DNA from: Pleurocapsa minor HA4230-MV1
GTDB taxonomy: Bacteria > Cyanobacteriota > Cyanobacteriia > Cyanobacteriales > Xenococcaceae
Assembly (NCBI GenBank): GCA_019359095.1
Contig: JAHHHZ010000036.1
Coordinates: 310,001 to 374,000 of the forward strand
Length of the DNA: 64,000 nucleotides
Reading direction: 5' to 3'
The notes under the pieces were generated by a model, which was not told the origin of the DNA, searched no databases, and saw nothing but the letters and a program-made list of their open reading frames with translations. Of this stretch, positions 1 to 8,831 are shown piece after piece; the stretch's first letter is position 1, and the number at the start of each line of letters is the position of its first letter. The position numbers were made by a program, and so were the translations under genes.

Positions 1-1
1 A

Positions 2-94
2 CTCCAGGCAGCTTTAAATCGAGAGCAATTACTTGAGGCGATCGCCGATCATATTACAGCTCAAGCCAGATTGGTAGGCACTTACCAACGTTAA
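2..94 (+). CDS. C-terminal 30 residues of a gene cut by the window edge
   Basis: Frame 2 is open from the window edge to a TAA at 92-94 and encodes about 30 residues ending in VGTYQR. It reads as a helical, charged tail (LNREQLLEAIADHITAQ). Nothing in it identifies the family. A roughly 170 bp non-coding gap follows before the next gene. It is called a gene end only because the frame is open and the composition is protein-like. Confidence 0.4.
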   Translation, partial: LQAALNREQLLEAIADHITAQARLVGTYQR

Positions 95-270
95 AACTGT
101 TAAAACCGCGAAGCTTTAAGCCATAAGCCATAAGCTTACATATTAGGGGATTTAACCCTCACTATGTCTTATTCTACCATGTGCAAAGTGGAGGAATTAA
201 ATCAGGCTTAAAGCTTAGAGCTGAGAGCTTTTGTTAAAACTATTGTTCTCAATCAGATTAATTATTGACT

Positions 271-1374
271 ATGACTATCACCAACATGCCTCACCTCCTC
301 AGTTCTTTTCAACTAAAAGATTTATCGTTAAAAAACCGTGTGGTAATGGCTCCGATGACTCGCGGACGTGCGGGTGAAGAGAAAACAGCCAACGCTTTGA
401 TGGCGAAGTATTATGCTCAACGTGCAGGTGCAGGCTTGATTATCTCTGAAGGTACGGCAATTTCTCAACAAGGCTATGGCTGGACAAATAGTCCAGGAAT
501 TTACACTCCTGAGCAAACTATAGCCTGGAAACAGGTAGTAGATGCGGTACATGAGCAGGGGTCAAAAATCTTTTTACAACTATGGCATACAGGTAGAGCT
601 TCCCACAGCAGTTTCCAATTAAATAATCAACTGCCGATAGCTCCTTCCGCGATCGAGATTGAAGGTGGTGAGGCGCATACTCCTAGTGGTAAACAGCCAT
701 ATGAAACACCTAGAGCTTTAGCAACAGCTGAAATAGCTTTAGTAGTAGAAGAATATCGCCAAGCAGCAGCCAACGCTAAAGAGGCGGGTTTTGATGGTGT
801 CGAGATACATGCTGCCAACGGCTATTTAATCGATGAATTTTTACAGTCTAAAACCAATCATCGCACCGATCGATATGGTGGCAGTATTGCCAATCGCTAT
901 CGTTTTTTACAAGAAGTAGTCGAAACAGTCTTAACTGTTTGGGATGCTGGACGTGTCGGAGTTAGGCTTTCTCCTAATGGTAGTTTTAACGATATGGGTT
1001 CACCAGATTACCGCGAGTCTTTCACCTATATCGCTCAACAATTAAACGGCTATCAATTAGCATATCTGCACCTACTAGATGGTTTGGCTTTTGGCTTCCA
1101 TGAATTAGGTGAGCCAATGACCATTGCAGAATTCAGAAAAATTTATGCTGGAGTTTTAATTGGTAACTGTGGTTACGATCGCACAGATGCGGAAAAAGCG
1201 ATCGCCTCTGGAGATGCAGATTTAGTTGCCTTTGGTAGACCATATATCAGTAACCCTGATTTAGCAGCTCGTTTTGCCCATAATTGGGAACTTAATCCCG
1301 ATGCAGAGATGAATGTTTGGTATTCCCCTGGTGCAGAAGGTTATACGAATTTTCCTGCTTATCAACCAGTGTAG
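271..1374 (+). CDS. Old yellow enzyme family FMN alkene reductase
   Basis: This is an FMN-dependent, NAD(P)H-using flavoprotein of the old yellow enzyme family, which reduces activated C=C bonds in enals, enones and nitro compounds; it is expected in the cytosol. About 367 residues form one TIM barrel, the normal length. Visible family motifs are the N-terminal LKNRVVMAPMTR strand, LQLWHTGR, and GFDGVEIHAANGYLIDEFL with the substrate-binding H-A-A-N (His and Asn). TNHRTDRYGGS and a C-terminal ADLVAFGRPYISNPDL phosphate-binding segment complete the family pattern. The ATG at 271 is preferred to the in-frame TTG two codons upstream. The gene stands alone. The physiological substrate cannot be read from the sequence. 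Confidence 0.93.
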   Translation: MTITNMPHLLSSFQLKDLSLKNRVVMAPMTRGRAGEEKTANALMAKYYAQRAGAGLIISEGTAISQQGYGWTNSPGIYTPEQTIAWKQVVDAVHEQGSKIFLQLWHTGRASHSSFQLNNQLPIAPSAIEIEGGEAHTPSGKQPYETPRALATAEIALVVEEYRQAAANAKEAGFDGVEIHAANGYLIDEFLQSKTNHRTDRYGGSIANRYRFLQEVVETVLTVWDAGRVGVRLSPNGSFNDMGSPDYRESFTYIAQQLNGYQLAYLHLLDGLAFGFHELGEPMTIAEFRKIYAGVLIGNCGYDRTDAEKAIASGDADLVAFGRPYISNPDLAARFAHNWELNPDAEMNVWYSPGAEGYTNFPAYQPV

Positions 1375-1394
1375 TGATTACTAATTACTGATTG

Positions 1395-1464
1395 CCCATT
1401 ACTCGTTACTCGTTACCCATTACCCATTACCCATTACCCATTACCCATTACCCATTACCCATTG
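1395..1464. repeat. Tandem heptamer array, CCCATTA x10
   Basis: Ten 7-bp units, mostly CCCATTA with two CTCGTTA variants near the left end, run without a break. They resemble the short tandemly repeated repetitive (STRR) heptamers known from cyanobacteria. The right part lies inside the 3' end of the minus-strand helicase-like gene, so the repeat encodes that protein's last residues (MGNG) and its stop. The same heptamer, in the opposite orientation, makes a 16-unit array at 41266-41377. Confidence 0.95.
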
Positions 1465-3595
1465 AGGATGTCTGTTGATTAGCAAGTGGATCGAGATCGA
1501 GATATTGAGTTGTGGCATGAACTAAAGGTAATAATGCTCCTGCTTGCTCTGTGCCATTAACTCCTAAGTCGCTATGACAGAGAAATATTTTCTCGGTCGC
1601 TCTAGCCATAACGTCCCGCAAAATTCGCTCTAAACGTTCTCGATCCATAGCATATTCGTCTTCGGGCATCCAGGTTCTTCCTGTCCACTGCTTGAGGAAT
1701 AATGGCGCAGCAAACAGGGTGGCTGCACCACCTTGTGACCAAAGGGGAGAGCTGACATCTAACCAAAATTGCCAACGATGGGACGATCGCTCTTGACGAT
1801 ATTGAAAGACAGTTGCTAGGGTCACGGCTTCTCTTTTGGGCGAAAATTGGCGTAACGGTCGAGGATTAGCGGTAATTGTCCCTCTGCGTAATAATTGGAT
1901 AAACTGGGCGACAGTGGCAGTCTGGGTTTGAAAGCTCGGCTCGTTTTGTCTCAGTCTGCGGTCTACTTCCCAGAAATGTTGGGCAGTTTCCATTAATTCT
2001 CGCAATATGGCTAGGCGATCGCTCGTTAAAGAGCTACTGTTTAAACTGTTTAAAAAATATTCAATTGCTTCGGATAGTAAGATTGTCGGAGTTAAAAAAC
2101 TTTGTTGCTGTTGACGGATTTTAGCTGCTTCAATCCAGCGCACAATTTTTTGATAGGCATTAGTGGCTTGATGTCCCAGACGATCCCAACGGGGAAAAGC
2201 TTCTATGGTCGATAGATAAGGAAATTCGGGATCGACATGATAGCAATAGTCGGCAATTAAACCTGCTCTTACAGGATCGATCTGTGATTTGCTTAAGACG
2301 ATCAGCATTTCGGCGATCGCATCACGCTCTACCAAGCGACCTAAATCTCGATAAACTAAACCTAACAAAGTCAATAAACTTCTGACTAGGGGAGAACTAT
2401 TCAGCGGACGTTGCTCATTTAGAGGCGTTACAAGAATGTTTTTGGCTGCTAAAATTTCAATTAGGCTATAGCGGGCAATTTCGTCTAAACCAGGGGCAAT
2501 AATGGCGATTTCGGAGGGTTTAATATCTTGCTCTACGACTTGAATAATGATTTCCGCAGTCTGTCGCAATAATTCAGCACGGGAAATAGTTTGTAAAGAT
2601 TGGATTGTCTCAGGAGCAGATGTTAGATCGTTAGTTTCAGGTAGCAAATTCCCCCAAGAGCCGACTGTAACTAGTTCTACTGCCGTATCAGCAAATTCAG
2701 TTCCTAGGTTAGCAGTGGTGGAGAAAAGCTGTTCTTGATGGCAACGAGTGGCTAAACCAGACAGATAATCGGGATCGGCGTTTAAACCTAAGCGAATTTT
2801 ACCATCAGGGTTATAGGTGAAAACCGCAGATGCACCCCGATCTAGCATAACTTCAAACAAATTGCGCGCGATCGCGGGATAGTCATCGACATCATCAGCA
2901 AATACTGCCTGATAACGACTATTCAAATGCTGCTGATATTTAGGATTGGGCAGCAAAAAACGCCAGTAAAGCTCATAAATCAAGCCATAGGTAAGTAGTC
3001 CGCGCTCTAGACACCAGTTACGCCACGATAGCAGTAATTCTCCCATTCTGTAATGACGTTGGCTCTCGCTACCTAAATCGTTACTAGACATTCCCTGATA
3101 TAGTATTGCCGAAATATCTTCTGTCGGTACACCACTAGCCCCTGCAAGCTGCATTAAATCCAAGGTTTGTCGCACTAAACGATATTCACCGTCAAGCTCA
3201 CATAACTCTAGCCAGTCTGGTTCATTACGCCATAGCTGAGTGGCTAATTCTTGTTCGGTTTCTGGGCGAAGTCGAAGGGGAAACTGTGCCTTGAGCTTTA
3301 ATTCTTCAAAGATCAAAGGGAAAAACAACATCACCTCATCGGTAATAAAACCGACAGGAGTTTTGCACACCACGGGATAAGTACCATCTACCGCTAATAC
3401 TAGGCGATCGCTCAATTCACGGCGATTTTGATTATTGGCAGCAAAGACTAAAATAGCTGAGGCTAAATTTGCAGGTAAAGCTTTAATCTTTGGTTTGAGC
3501 AGCTGCTTTCTCACCCAGCTAGAAAATTCTGCCACTAAACGAGAAGTTTTTCCTGTGCGCGATGTTCCAGTGAGCCAAAGAGATAAAATAAGCAA
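1448..3595 (-). CDS. UvrD/AddB-like SF1 helicase relative
   Basis: This 715-residue protein starts almost at once with a P-loop (GTSRTGKTS, residues 10-18). It then has RecB/AddB-like regions: an ADDVDDYPAIARNLFEVML segment in the position of the Walker B/motif II, PSEIAIIAPGLDEIARYSL near residues 360-380 resembling motif IV, VTLATVFQYRQERSSHRWQFWLD resembling motif V, and RERLERILRDVMARATEKIFL resembling motif VI. The motifs are degenerate next to true UvrD, and the length is well below that of AddB, so helicase activity is uncertain; a DNA-repair or recombination role is inferred. The last codons and stop lie in a heptamer repeat. The product overlaps no neighbour and is transcribed away from pxcA. 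Confidence 0.7.
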   Translation of the reverse strand: MLILSLWLTGTSRTGKTSRLVAEFSSWVRKQLLKPKIKALPANLASAILVFAANNQNRRELSDRLVLAVDGTYPVVCKTPVGFITDEVMLFFPLIFEELKLKAQFPLRLRPETEQELATQLWRNEPDWLELCELDGEYRLVRQTLDLMQLAGASGVPTEDISAILYQGMSSNDLGSESQRHYRMGELLLSWRNWCLERGLLTYGLIYELYWRFLLPNPKYQQHLNSRYQAVFADDVDDYPAIARNLFEVMLDRGASAVFTYNPDGKIRLGLNADPDYLSGLATRCHQEQLFSTTANLGTEFADTAVELVTVGSWGNLLPETNDLTSAPETIQSLQTISRAELLRQTAEIIIQVVEQDIKPSEIAIIAPGLDEIARYSLIEILAAKNILVTPLNEQRPLNSSPLVRSLLTLLGLVYRDLGRLVERDAIAEMLIVLSKSQIDPVRAGLIADYCYHVDPEFPYLSTIEAFPRWDRLGHQATNAYQKIVRWIEAAKIRQQQQSFLTPTILLSEAIEYFLNSLNSSSLTSDRLAILRELMETAQHFWEVDRRLRQNEPSFQTQTATVAQFIQLLRRGTITANPRPLRQFSPKREAVTLATVFQYRQERSSHRWQFWLDVSSPLWSQGGAATLFAAPLFLKQWTGRTWMPEDEYAMDRERLERILRDVMARATEKIFLCHSDLGVNGTEQAGALLPLVHATTQYLDLDPLANQQTSSMGNG

Positions 3596-3734
3596 AATCT
3601 ATTATTTGACTAAGTTATTAATATAAGTCTTATACTTCATTATTATGTAAAGTATTATGTAAAGTACCAATTTTCTGACTCGATCTCAGACTAGGCACGA
3701 TTATCCGAATTATTGCTTGTGCTGTTTAAAATTA

Positions 3735-5087
3735 ATGAAACTTCAAGATATTTTTAATGTTGGCAGACGTTGGTTATCTGCTACTCCAGAAAGAGCATTG
3801 GATGCAGCATATCGGGCAGCAATCAGAATCAAGGCGATCGAAGACGATCATTTTGCAGGACAAATCGTATCTAATAATTCTGTCGAATATTCCCCCAGCG
3901 TCATCAAAGTATTCAAGGGAGATGTTAAAAACTATCTTAATACGATTAATGCTCGATTGACGGAATTTAAAATTAGCCGTGGGTTATTAATTTTTTCAAG
4001 TAATCAAGCAAATGATTCTAGCCAGATCATTGTACGCTACAGTAATGGTTTTGATGATACTCGTGAGCTGACGACCATAGAAAAGTTAGCTTTTATTGAC
4101 GCAATTACTGATAAATATAAAACTGCTGTTGTCCAAGATTTAGAAATTACGCCGACTCGTCGTTTAGACAAAAATCAAAAAAACAACCGATTAATTATTA
4201 ATAAAAATGAGCGTTCAATTGCTCTAAACAAATCATTCCCAGAAAGAAATGGCAAAGAACTTAATACAGAAACTATTACTGATAAAACTAGCGTTTTACC
4301 ACGTTCATTTATGCGGACGCTTAACCGAATCAAACAAGAAATCGATCCCAAACTAGAAGATAGTGAGGAAGAAATAGTTAAAAGGTTTCGTAAAAGCCGT
4401 AACAAGACAGCAATTTCAATTCGCTTTCTACTAGTCTTAATTATTGTGCCTTTGTTAACACATCAAGTAACCAAAACTGTCTTCATTACTCCTTTGGTGC
4501 AAAAATACTTTGATGAACATCCACAACAAGTATTATTTATTAATAAAGATCTCGAAGAAGAAGCTTTTGCTGAATTACGCCAATATGAAGAAAAGCTTCG
4601 TTTCCAAAGTATTATTGGTTTAATACCTCCTCTTTCTCAAGCAGAACAAGAATTAGAAATAAAAGTAAAAGCAGAAGAGTTAGCCGAAGATTTTCGCGGG
4701 CGAGGTATTAATGCGATCAGCAATGTCTTTGCTGATTTCTTTTCATTAGTGGCTTTTGGTAGCATTGTTTACTTCTGTAAACGAGAAATTCAGGTGATTA
4801 AATCGTTCCTCGATGAAATTGCCTATGGTTTAAGCGATAGTGCTAAAGCTTTTTTAATTATTTTGTTAACGGACATTTTTGTCGGTTATCACTCTCCCCA
4901 CGGATGGGAAATTATTTTAGAAGGTGTTGCTCGGCATTTAGGATTACCTGAAAATCGCGATTTTAATTTCTTATTTATTGCTACTTTTCCCGTGATTCTC
5001 GACACAGTTTTAAAATATTGGATTTTCCGCTATCTCAATCGTATTTCACCTTCTTCTGTTGCTACCTATAAAAACATGAACGAGTAA
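3735..5087 (+). CDS. pxcA: Proton extrusion protein PxcA (CemA/CotA family)
   Basis: PxcA is the cyanobacterial relative of chloroplast CemA. It is a plasma-membrane protein needed for light-induced Na+-dependent proton extrusion and, through that, for CO2 uptake and pH homeostasis. The 450-residue product has a soluble N-terminal half, a first membrane helix around residues 230-255 (IRFLLVLIIVPLLTHQV), a charged loop with EEEAFAELRQYEEKLRF, and a CemA-type C-terminal membrane domain. Signature segments there are VYFCKREIQVIKSFLDEIAYGLSD, DIFVGYHSPHGWE, and a final FIATFPVILDTVLKYWIFRYLNR. Length matches the family. The ATG at 3735 is chosen over an in-frame TTG at 3717. It is monocistronic as far as seen. 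Confidence 0.93.
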   Translation: MKLQDIFNVGRRWLSATPERALDAAYRAAIRIKAIEDDHFAGQIVSNNSVEYSPSVIKVFKGDVKNYLNTINARLTEFKISRGLLIFSSNQANDSSQIIVRYSNGFDDTRELTTIEKLAFIDAITDKYKTAVVQDLEITPTRRLDKNQKNNRLIINKNERSIALNKSFPERNGKELNTETITDKTSVLPRSFMRTLNRIKQEIDPKLEDSEEEIVKRFRKSRNKTAISIRFLLVLIIVPLLTHQVTKTVFITPLVQKYFDEHPQQVLFINKDLEEEAFAELRQYEEKLRFQSIIGLIPPLSQAEQELEIKVKAEELAEDFRGRGINAISNVFADFFSLVAFGSIVYFCKREIQVIKSFLDEIAYGLSDSAKAFLIILLTDIFVGYHSPHGWEIILEGVARHLGLPENRDFNFLFIATFPVILDTVLKYWIFRYLNRISPSSVATYKNMNE

Positions 5088-5091
5088 ATAT

Positions 5092-5345
5092 TTAATTTCC
5101 CACCAGTCCAAAAATCTTGGCAGCACCACCCAAAATAATCACTACAATTCCAATTAGTATTCACGATTAGTAAATTCTGAGTTAGTTATTCTCTTGTCTA
5201 ATTGTTCTACTTGAGCATCCAGAGCTTTAACTTCACCTTTAACCTCAGTTTTCAAGTCTGTGACTTCTTGTGAGAGTTTGTCGAGCTTTTGATTAATTTG
5301 CCCTAATATTTCAGCTAAATGAGTTTCAATAATCGGATTACTCAT
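5092..5345 (-). pseudogene. Frameshifted small coiled-coil/membrane-anchor protein
   Basis: The open frame from ATG 5345 gives a 63-residue coiled coil (MSNPIIETHLAEILGQINQK, then repeated LDKLSQEVTDLKTEV heptads) and stops at 5154 after TNREY. Moving to another frame just before that stop reads ILIGIVVIILGGAAKIFGLVGN and then TAA at 5092, a typical membrane helix. Small cyanobacterial proteins with a coiled coil followed by one C-terminal helix are common, so this looks like one such gene broken by a 1-2 bp indel near 5155-5165. Either it is a recent pseudogene, or the soluble 63-residue form is made. A sequencing error cannot be excluded. Confidence 0.6.
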
Positions 5346-5569
5346 TAAATATCACTTTTTTAATCTAAATAATCTACTGATATGTTTAAGTGTAATTGTT
5401 TCTTGTCTAGTTAGAGCGATCGCTCTTCAGGGTAAGGTATTATTAAGCGATCGCCCTACAAAAAATTTTAACTTTATTTTAAGATTCTGAGTATTTTTAC
5501 TTAATAATAAAATAGTTTAATAGTAACATGATATATATCAATTAAGACGGTTAGTTTAAAGATAAAAAG

Positions 5570-6976
5570 ATGAATCAAAAAGCTGTTGTTATTGAAATTA
5601 ATGAAGTTCCTTTAAAAGTTTTAAACCACTATCGGGAATTAAAGCCTAATTCAACTATCGCCAAATTATTAAATGAATCTTTGGTACTCAAAACAGAAGC
5701 AAAAGATGTAGAAGAAAGTTTTTTGTATCCTTCCCAGACTTGGGGTTCATTAAATACTGGGGTGGAATACGATCAGCATCAAATTCATTGGTATAACGAT
5801 CCCAAACCCGATCGCTATCCCCTATATTGGAAATTAGTAGCTGAAAGTGGGCTAAATGTAGGCTTAATTAATACATTGCATTCTTCCCCAGCAGATAGCT
5901 ATATAGACAACAGTAATTATAAATTTGTCATTCCCGATTGTTTTGCCAGCAATAACCTTACCAAACCCGAAATTTTTCAAGATTTTCAGGTTTTAAATAC
6001 CAGTGCTACCTCAGAAAATGGTCGAGCAACAACGCTCAAATTCCCTCGCCAAAAAGCTATTGCAACTTTAGTTAAATCTCCAGCTTTGGGGATAAAGACT
6101 AAGACTTTGTTAGATGCTGCTACCCTTGTCGCTCGAATTAAAACAGGTAAAGTCAATAAAGAAAGACTAAGGAATTTACAGTTTACTTTATTAGCGGATA
6201 TTTTCTTCAAACAACTGCAATCTAAAAATGTTGATTTAGCTATCTTTTTTACCAACCATGTTGCTGCCAATATGCACCGCTATTGGTATGGATTATTCCC
6301 TGAAGACTATAGCCTCAAACTTTATGACCAACAGTGGTTAAATAAGTATTCCTCAGAAATTCTGGTATCTTTGGATTTATTAGATAATTTTTTACAGCGA
6401 TTAATTAATTATTGTCAGCAACAAGAGCGATCGCTTATCTTGGTAAGTAGTATGGGACAAGCTGCGAATGAGAAATTGACAGAAACTCCCATGCATTTCT
6501 ACATACTGGAAAATATTCAAAAATTACTAAATTTACTCTGTGAAGGTAAAGAATATGACTATCAAGTAGATGCAGCAATGATTCCTCAATACAGCTTAAA
6601 TTTTACCTCGCAAAAGCAAGCACAAGAATGTTTTCAAATTATCAAAGAGTCTAAGCAATACTTAAAAAATATTTGGCTAGAAATAGATTTAAATCAGCAA
6701 GTGATTACTCTTTCAACTAATTTAAGTGGCAGTGCCGAGCAATTTTGGATCAAAGGCAAGTGTTTTAGCCATTTAGATTTAGGTTTTAAACAGATTCGAG
6801 TTGAAGATCACCATTCAGGTAGACATTGCCCAGAGGGCAGTTTGATTGTCTATAATAGCCCAACTAGTAGTAAAACTAAGGATACTGTTGATTATCTAGA
6901 ATATGCACCAGCAATGCTCAAGTTTTTTGGCATAGCCCAACCTAGTTATATGCTTAAACCACAGTTTACTATTTAA
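5570..6976 (+). CDS. Alkaline-phosphatase-superfamily (type I phosphodiesterase-like) protein
   Basis: The 468-residue product begins with VVIEINEVPLKVL, which resembles the metal-binding first strand of type I phosphodiesterase/nucleotide pyrophosphatase and sulfatase proteins. It continues with ESFLYPSQTWGSLNTGVEYDQHQIHW, where a Thr sits at the usual nucleophile position, and DLAIFFTNHVAANMHRYWYGLFPEDY, the usual D-x-H metal region. A final VEDHHSGRHCPEGSLIVY segment matches the last His-containing motif (H-x-G). The fold assignment is therefore good, but the substrate is unknown. Relatives often sit near surface-polysaccharide or lipid genes, which is not the case here. There is no signal peptide. 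Just downstream lie transposase fragments. Confidence 0.7.
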   Translation: MNQKAVVIEINEVPLKVLNHYRELKPNSTIAKLLNESLVLKTEAKDVEESFLYPSQTWGSLNTGVEYDQHQIHWYNDPKPDRYPLYWKLVAESGLNVGLINTLHSSPADSYIDNSNYKFVIPDCFASNNLTKPEIFQDFQVLNTSATSENGRATTLKFPRQKAIATLVKSPALGIKTKTLLDAATLVARIKTGKVNKERLRNLQFTLLADIFFKQLQSKNVDLAIFFTNHVAANMHRYWYGLFPEDYSLKLYDQQWLNKYSSEILVSLDLLDNFLQRLINYCQQQERSLILVSSMGQAANEKLTETPMHFYILENIQKLLNLLCEGKEYDYQVDAAMIPQYSLNFTSQKQAQECFQIIKESKQYLKNIWLEIDLNQQVITLSTNLSGSAEQFWIKGKCFSHLDLGFKQIRVEDHHSGRHCPEGSLIVYNSPTSSKTKDTVDYLEYAPAMLKFFGIAQPSYMLKPQFTI

Positions 6977-7180
6977 CCTCAGTTCGAGTTAAGAACATTA
7001 GTTTTTCAAGATCTTGCACAAGATAGTGACAATGAATATCAAATAATAGATTCAACTGTTGTCCGCGCTCATCAGCATAGCAGTGAAGCAAAAGGAACAG
7101 ATATAAAAGCGATCGCTTTTATTTGTGGTTACAGCGTCGATATTAAATGTTTTCTAGTTAACTATCTTGTATATTTCTTC
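6977..7180 (+). pseudogene. IS5-family transposase fragment
   Basis: Past the stop of the preceding gene the same frame stays open and encodes VFQDLAQDSDNEYQIIDST followed by VVRAHQHSSEAKG. This matches the first catalytic Asp region (IDSTVVRAHQHSAGA-type) of IS5-group DDE transposases. The expected continuation (GRSRGGLSTKIH) is absent, and from about 7100 the sequence is unrelated. There is no start codon. It is a remnant of about 40 recognisable codons, not a functional element, and no matching terminal repeats were seen. Confidence 0.75.
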
Positions 7181-7222
7181 GATGTTTGGATATTCTGGTT
7201 TTTTGTAGAGCGATCGCTATCC

Positions 7223-7480
7223 CTACTGTATTTTCCCATAAGTTTTAGGCGTAACACCCACCAAACGTTTAAAATAACGATGAAGATGGCTTTGATCGAC
7301 AAAACCTACCTGAGTTGCGATCTCAGCAAGAGATAATTTACCCTGTTGCATTAAGTTTTTAGCTCGTTCAATCCGACAACGGATAAGGATATCTATCGTA
7401 AGCAACAATTAGATCATTCCAGCCTACAGAATGACTAGAAACAATTGGCGCAGGAATATCTACTTTTTAGATTTTAAAGC
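7223..7480 (-). pseudogene. Broken AraC-family regulator
   Basis: The 3' part (7223-7393) encodes an AraC C-terminal helix-turn-helix: [20 protein letters not shown], then [20 protein letters not shown] and VGVTPKTY. Upstream, one frame away, about 25 codons (7395-7470) read [26 protein letters not shown], which looks like the start of the effector-binding region of the same kind of protein. About 150 codons between them are missing and the frame changes at the joint near 7393. This is a deletion pseudogene. Family recognition of the HTH part is strong; assigning the N-terminal scrap to the same gene is inference. Confidence 0.7.
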
Positions 7481-7677
7481 TTCTCTTCGAATAATCATGA
7501 ATTAATCATAAGCTTAATTTAAAACGAAGATCAATTCTCAATATATGGTCAAAGCTATGGGATTATTAAACGAGGTATTAAGTTAGAATCACAAGCTAAT
7601 CCCAACGAGTGGGAGAATGTAGCTAAGAGCTAAGAGTTTCCATAGACACATCTTTTATCAGTAAATTTAAGCCCTGC

Positions 7678-8748
7678 ATGAGTGAAGTTACCCTAGCCAA
7701 TGGAAATGGAGTCTCCCAAGAAGAAATTATTGCCGCTTTGGAGATTCCCGCCGATTTTAATTTTGATTTGCCCGATCCTGAAGATGAAGAAATTCTGGAA
7801 ATTGATTTCCGAAATCAGTTAGATAAGATCTGGCAAATATGCGATCGCTTTGATCTGCAAACAGACATCTGGCGCGGGCGTGTATTACGCTCGATTAGAG
7901 ACAGGGAAAAGAAAGGCGGTGAAGGTAGAGGGGCAGGTTTTCTGAATTGGCTAAAAGATCGCGAGATTACTAAATCTCAGGCTTATGCTTTAATTCAACT
8001 GGCAAATAGTGCCGACACTCTATTAGCAGATGGAATGTTGGATGCTGAAAATATTAATAACTTTAGTAAGCGGGCATTTGTCGAAACTGCTAAATCTGCC
8101 CCCGAAATTCAACAATTAGTTAGCGAGGCTGCTCAAAAAGGCGATCGCATTACCCGTCGTGAAGTCAAGCAGCTTTCTGATGAGTGGACAGCGATGAGTT
8201 CAGAATTACTACCTGATGAGATTAAGGAAAAGGCAACAGCAGGCATCTTACCCACACGTCACCTTGCCCCTTTAGTCAGAGAAATGGAGAAGCTACCAGA
8301 ATCTCATTTAGTTGAAATCAAACGGGAAATTGCCGAAAGTCCTGATATTGATACGGTCAAAATGATGACCACTGAAGCCAAAAACCTGGCTAAATACCTC
8401 GATGCGGCTGCCCAGGTACAAACTTTGCGGGATAAAGCGGTAGACATGGAATTAGCTTTAGAAGAAGCCCTGAGACTAGACTGTATCAACACTGCTGCGG
8501 ATTTAGTTAAACAGGCTACTACTTTAGAACAAACAGTAGGCAAACTTTATACTACCTGGAAACGGATGAGTAATGTGGCCGATCGCCTGTATGTGGAAAC
8601 GGGGGCATCTAATCCTCATTTGCGATCGCTTTTAACTTGCCTGGAGTCTTTAACAGGAGAGATTATTGAAGTACCTTTAGATGAAGAAGGAGAGCAAATT
8701 GTCCGACTAAAAATTTTGACAGAAGATTTTAATGCAGCTAACAATTGA
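7678..8748 (+). CDS. Conserved-looking protein of unknown function
   Basis: This 356-residue acidic, soluble, mostly helical protein has no signal peptide or membrane segment. The N-terminus is acidic (LEIPADFNFDLPDPEDEEIL). A central basic segment, WRGRVLRSIRDREKKGGEGR followed by GAGFLNWLKDREITKSQAYA, could be a DNA-binding helix pair of the kind seen in ParB/KorB-like or phage-like proteins. A long coiled-coil-prone helix follows (AAAQVQTLRDKAVDMELALE). I do not recognise the family. HIP1 sites within the gene and codon use like its neighbours suggest long residence in the genome. It is flanked by the pseudogene patch upstream and a convergent permease gene downstream. Confidence 0.6.
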   Translation: MSEVTLANGNGVSQEEIIAALEIPADFNFDLPDPEDEEILEIDFRNQLDKIWQICDRFDLQTDIWRGRVLRSIRDREKKGGEGRGAGFLNWLKDREITKSQAYALIQLANSADTLLADGMLDAENINNFSKRAFVETAKSAPEIQQLVSEAAQKGDRITRREVKQLSDEWTAMSSELLPDEIKEKATAGILPTRHLAPLVREMEKLPESHLVEIKREIAESPDIDTVKMMTTEAKNLAKYLDAAAQVQTLRDKAVDMELALEEALRLDCINTAADLVKQATTLEQTVGKLYTTWKRMSNVADRLYVETGASNPHLRSLLTCLESLTGEIIEVPLDEEGEQIVRLKILTEDFNAANN

Positions 8749-8831
8749 AGAAAAGTAGATCTGCCGAAATAAGCATATATTGATACTGTTGATACTGCCG
8801 AGCAAGGTAACTTTTATTATAGGATTTGTAA

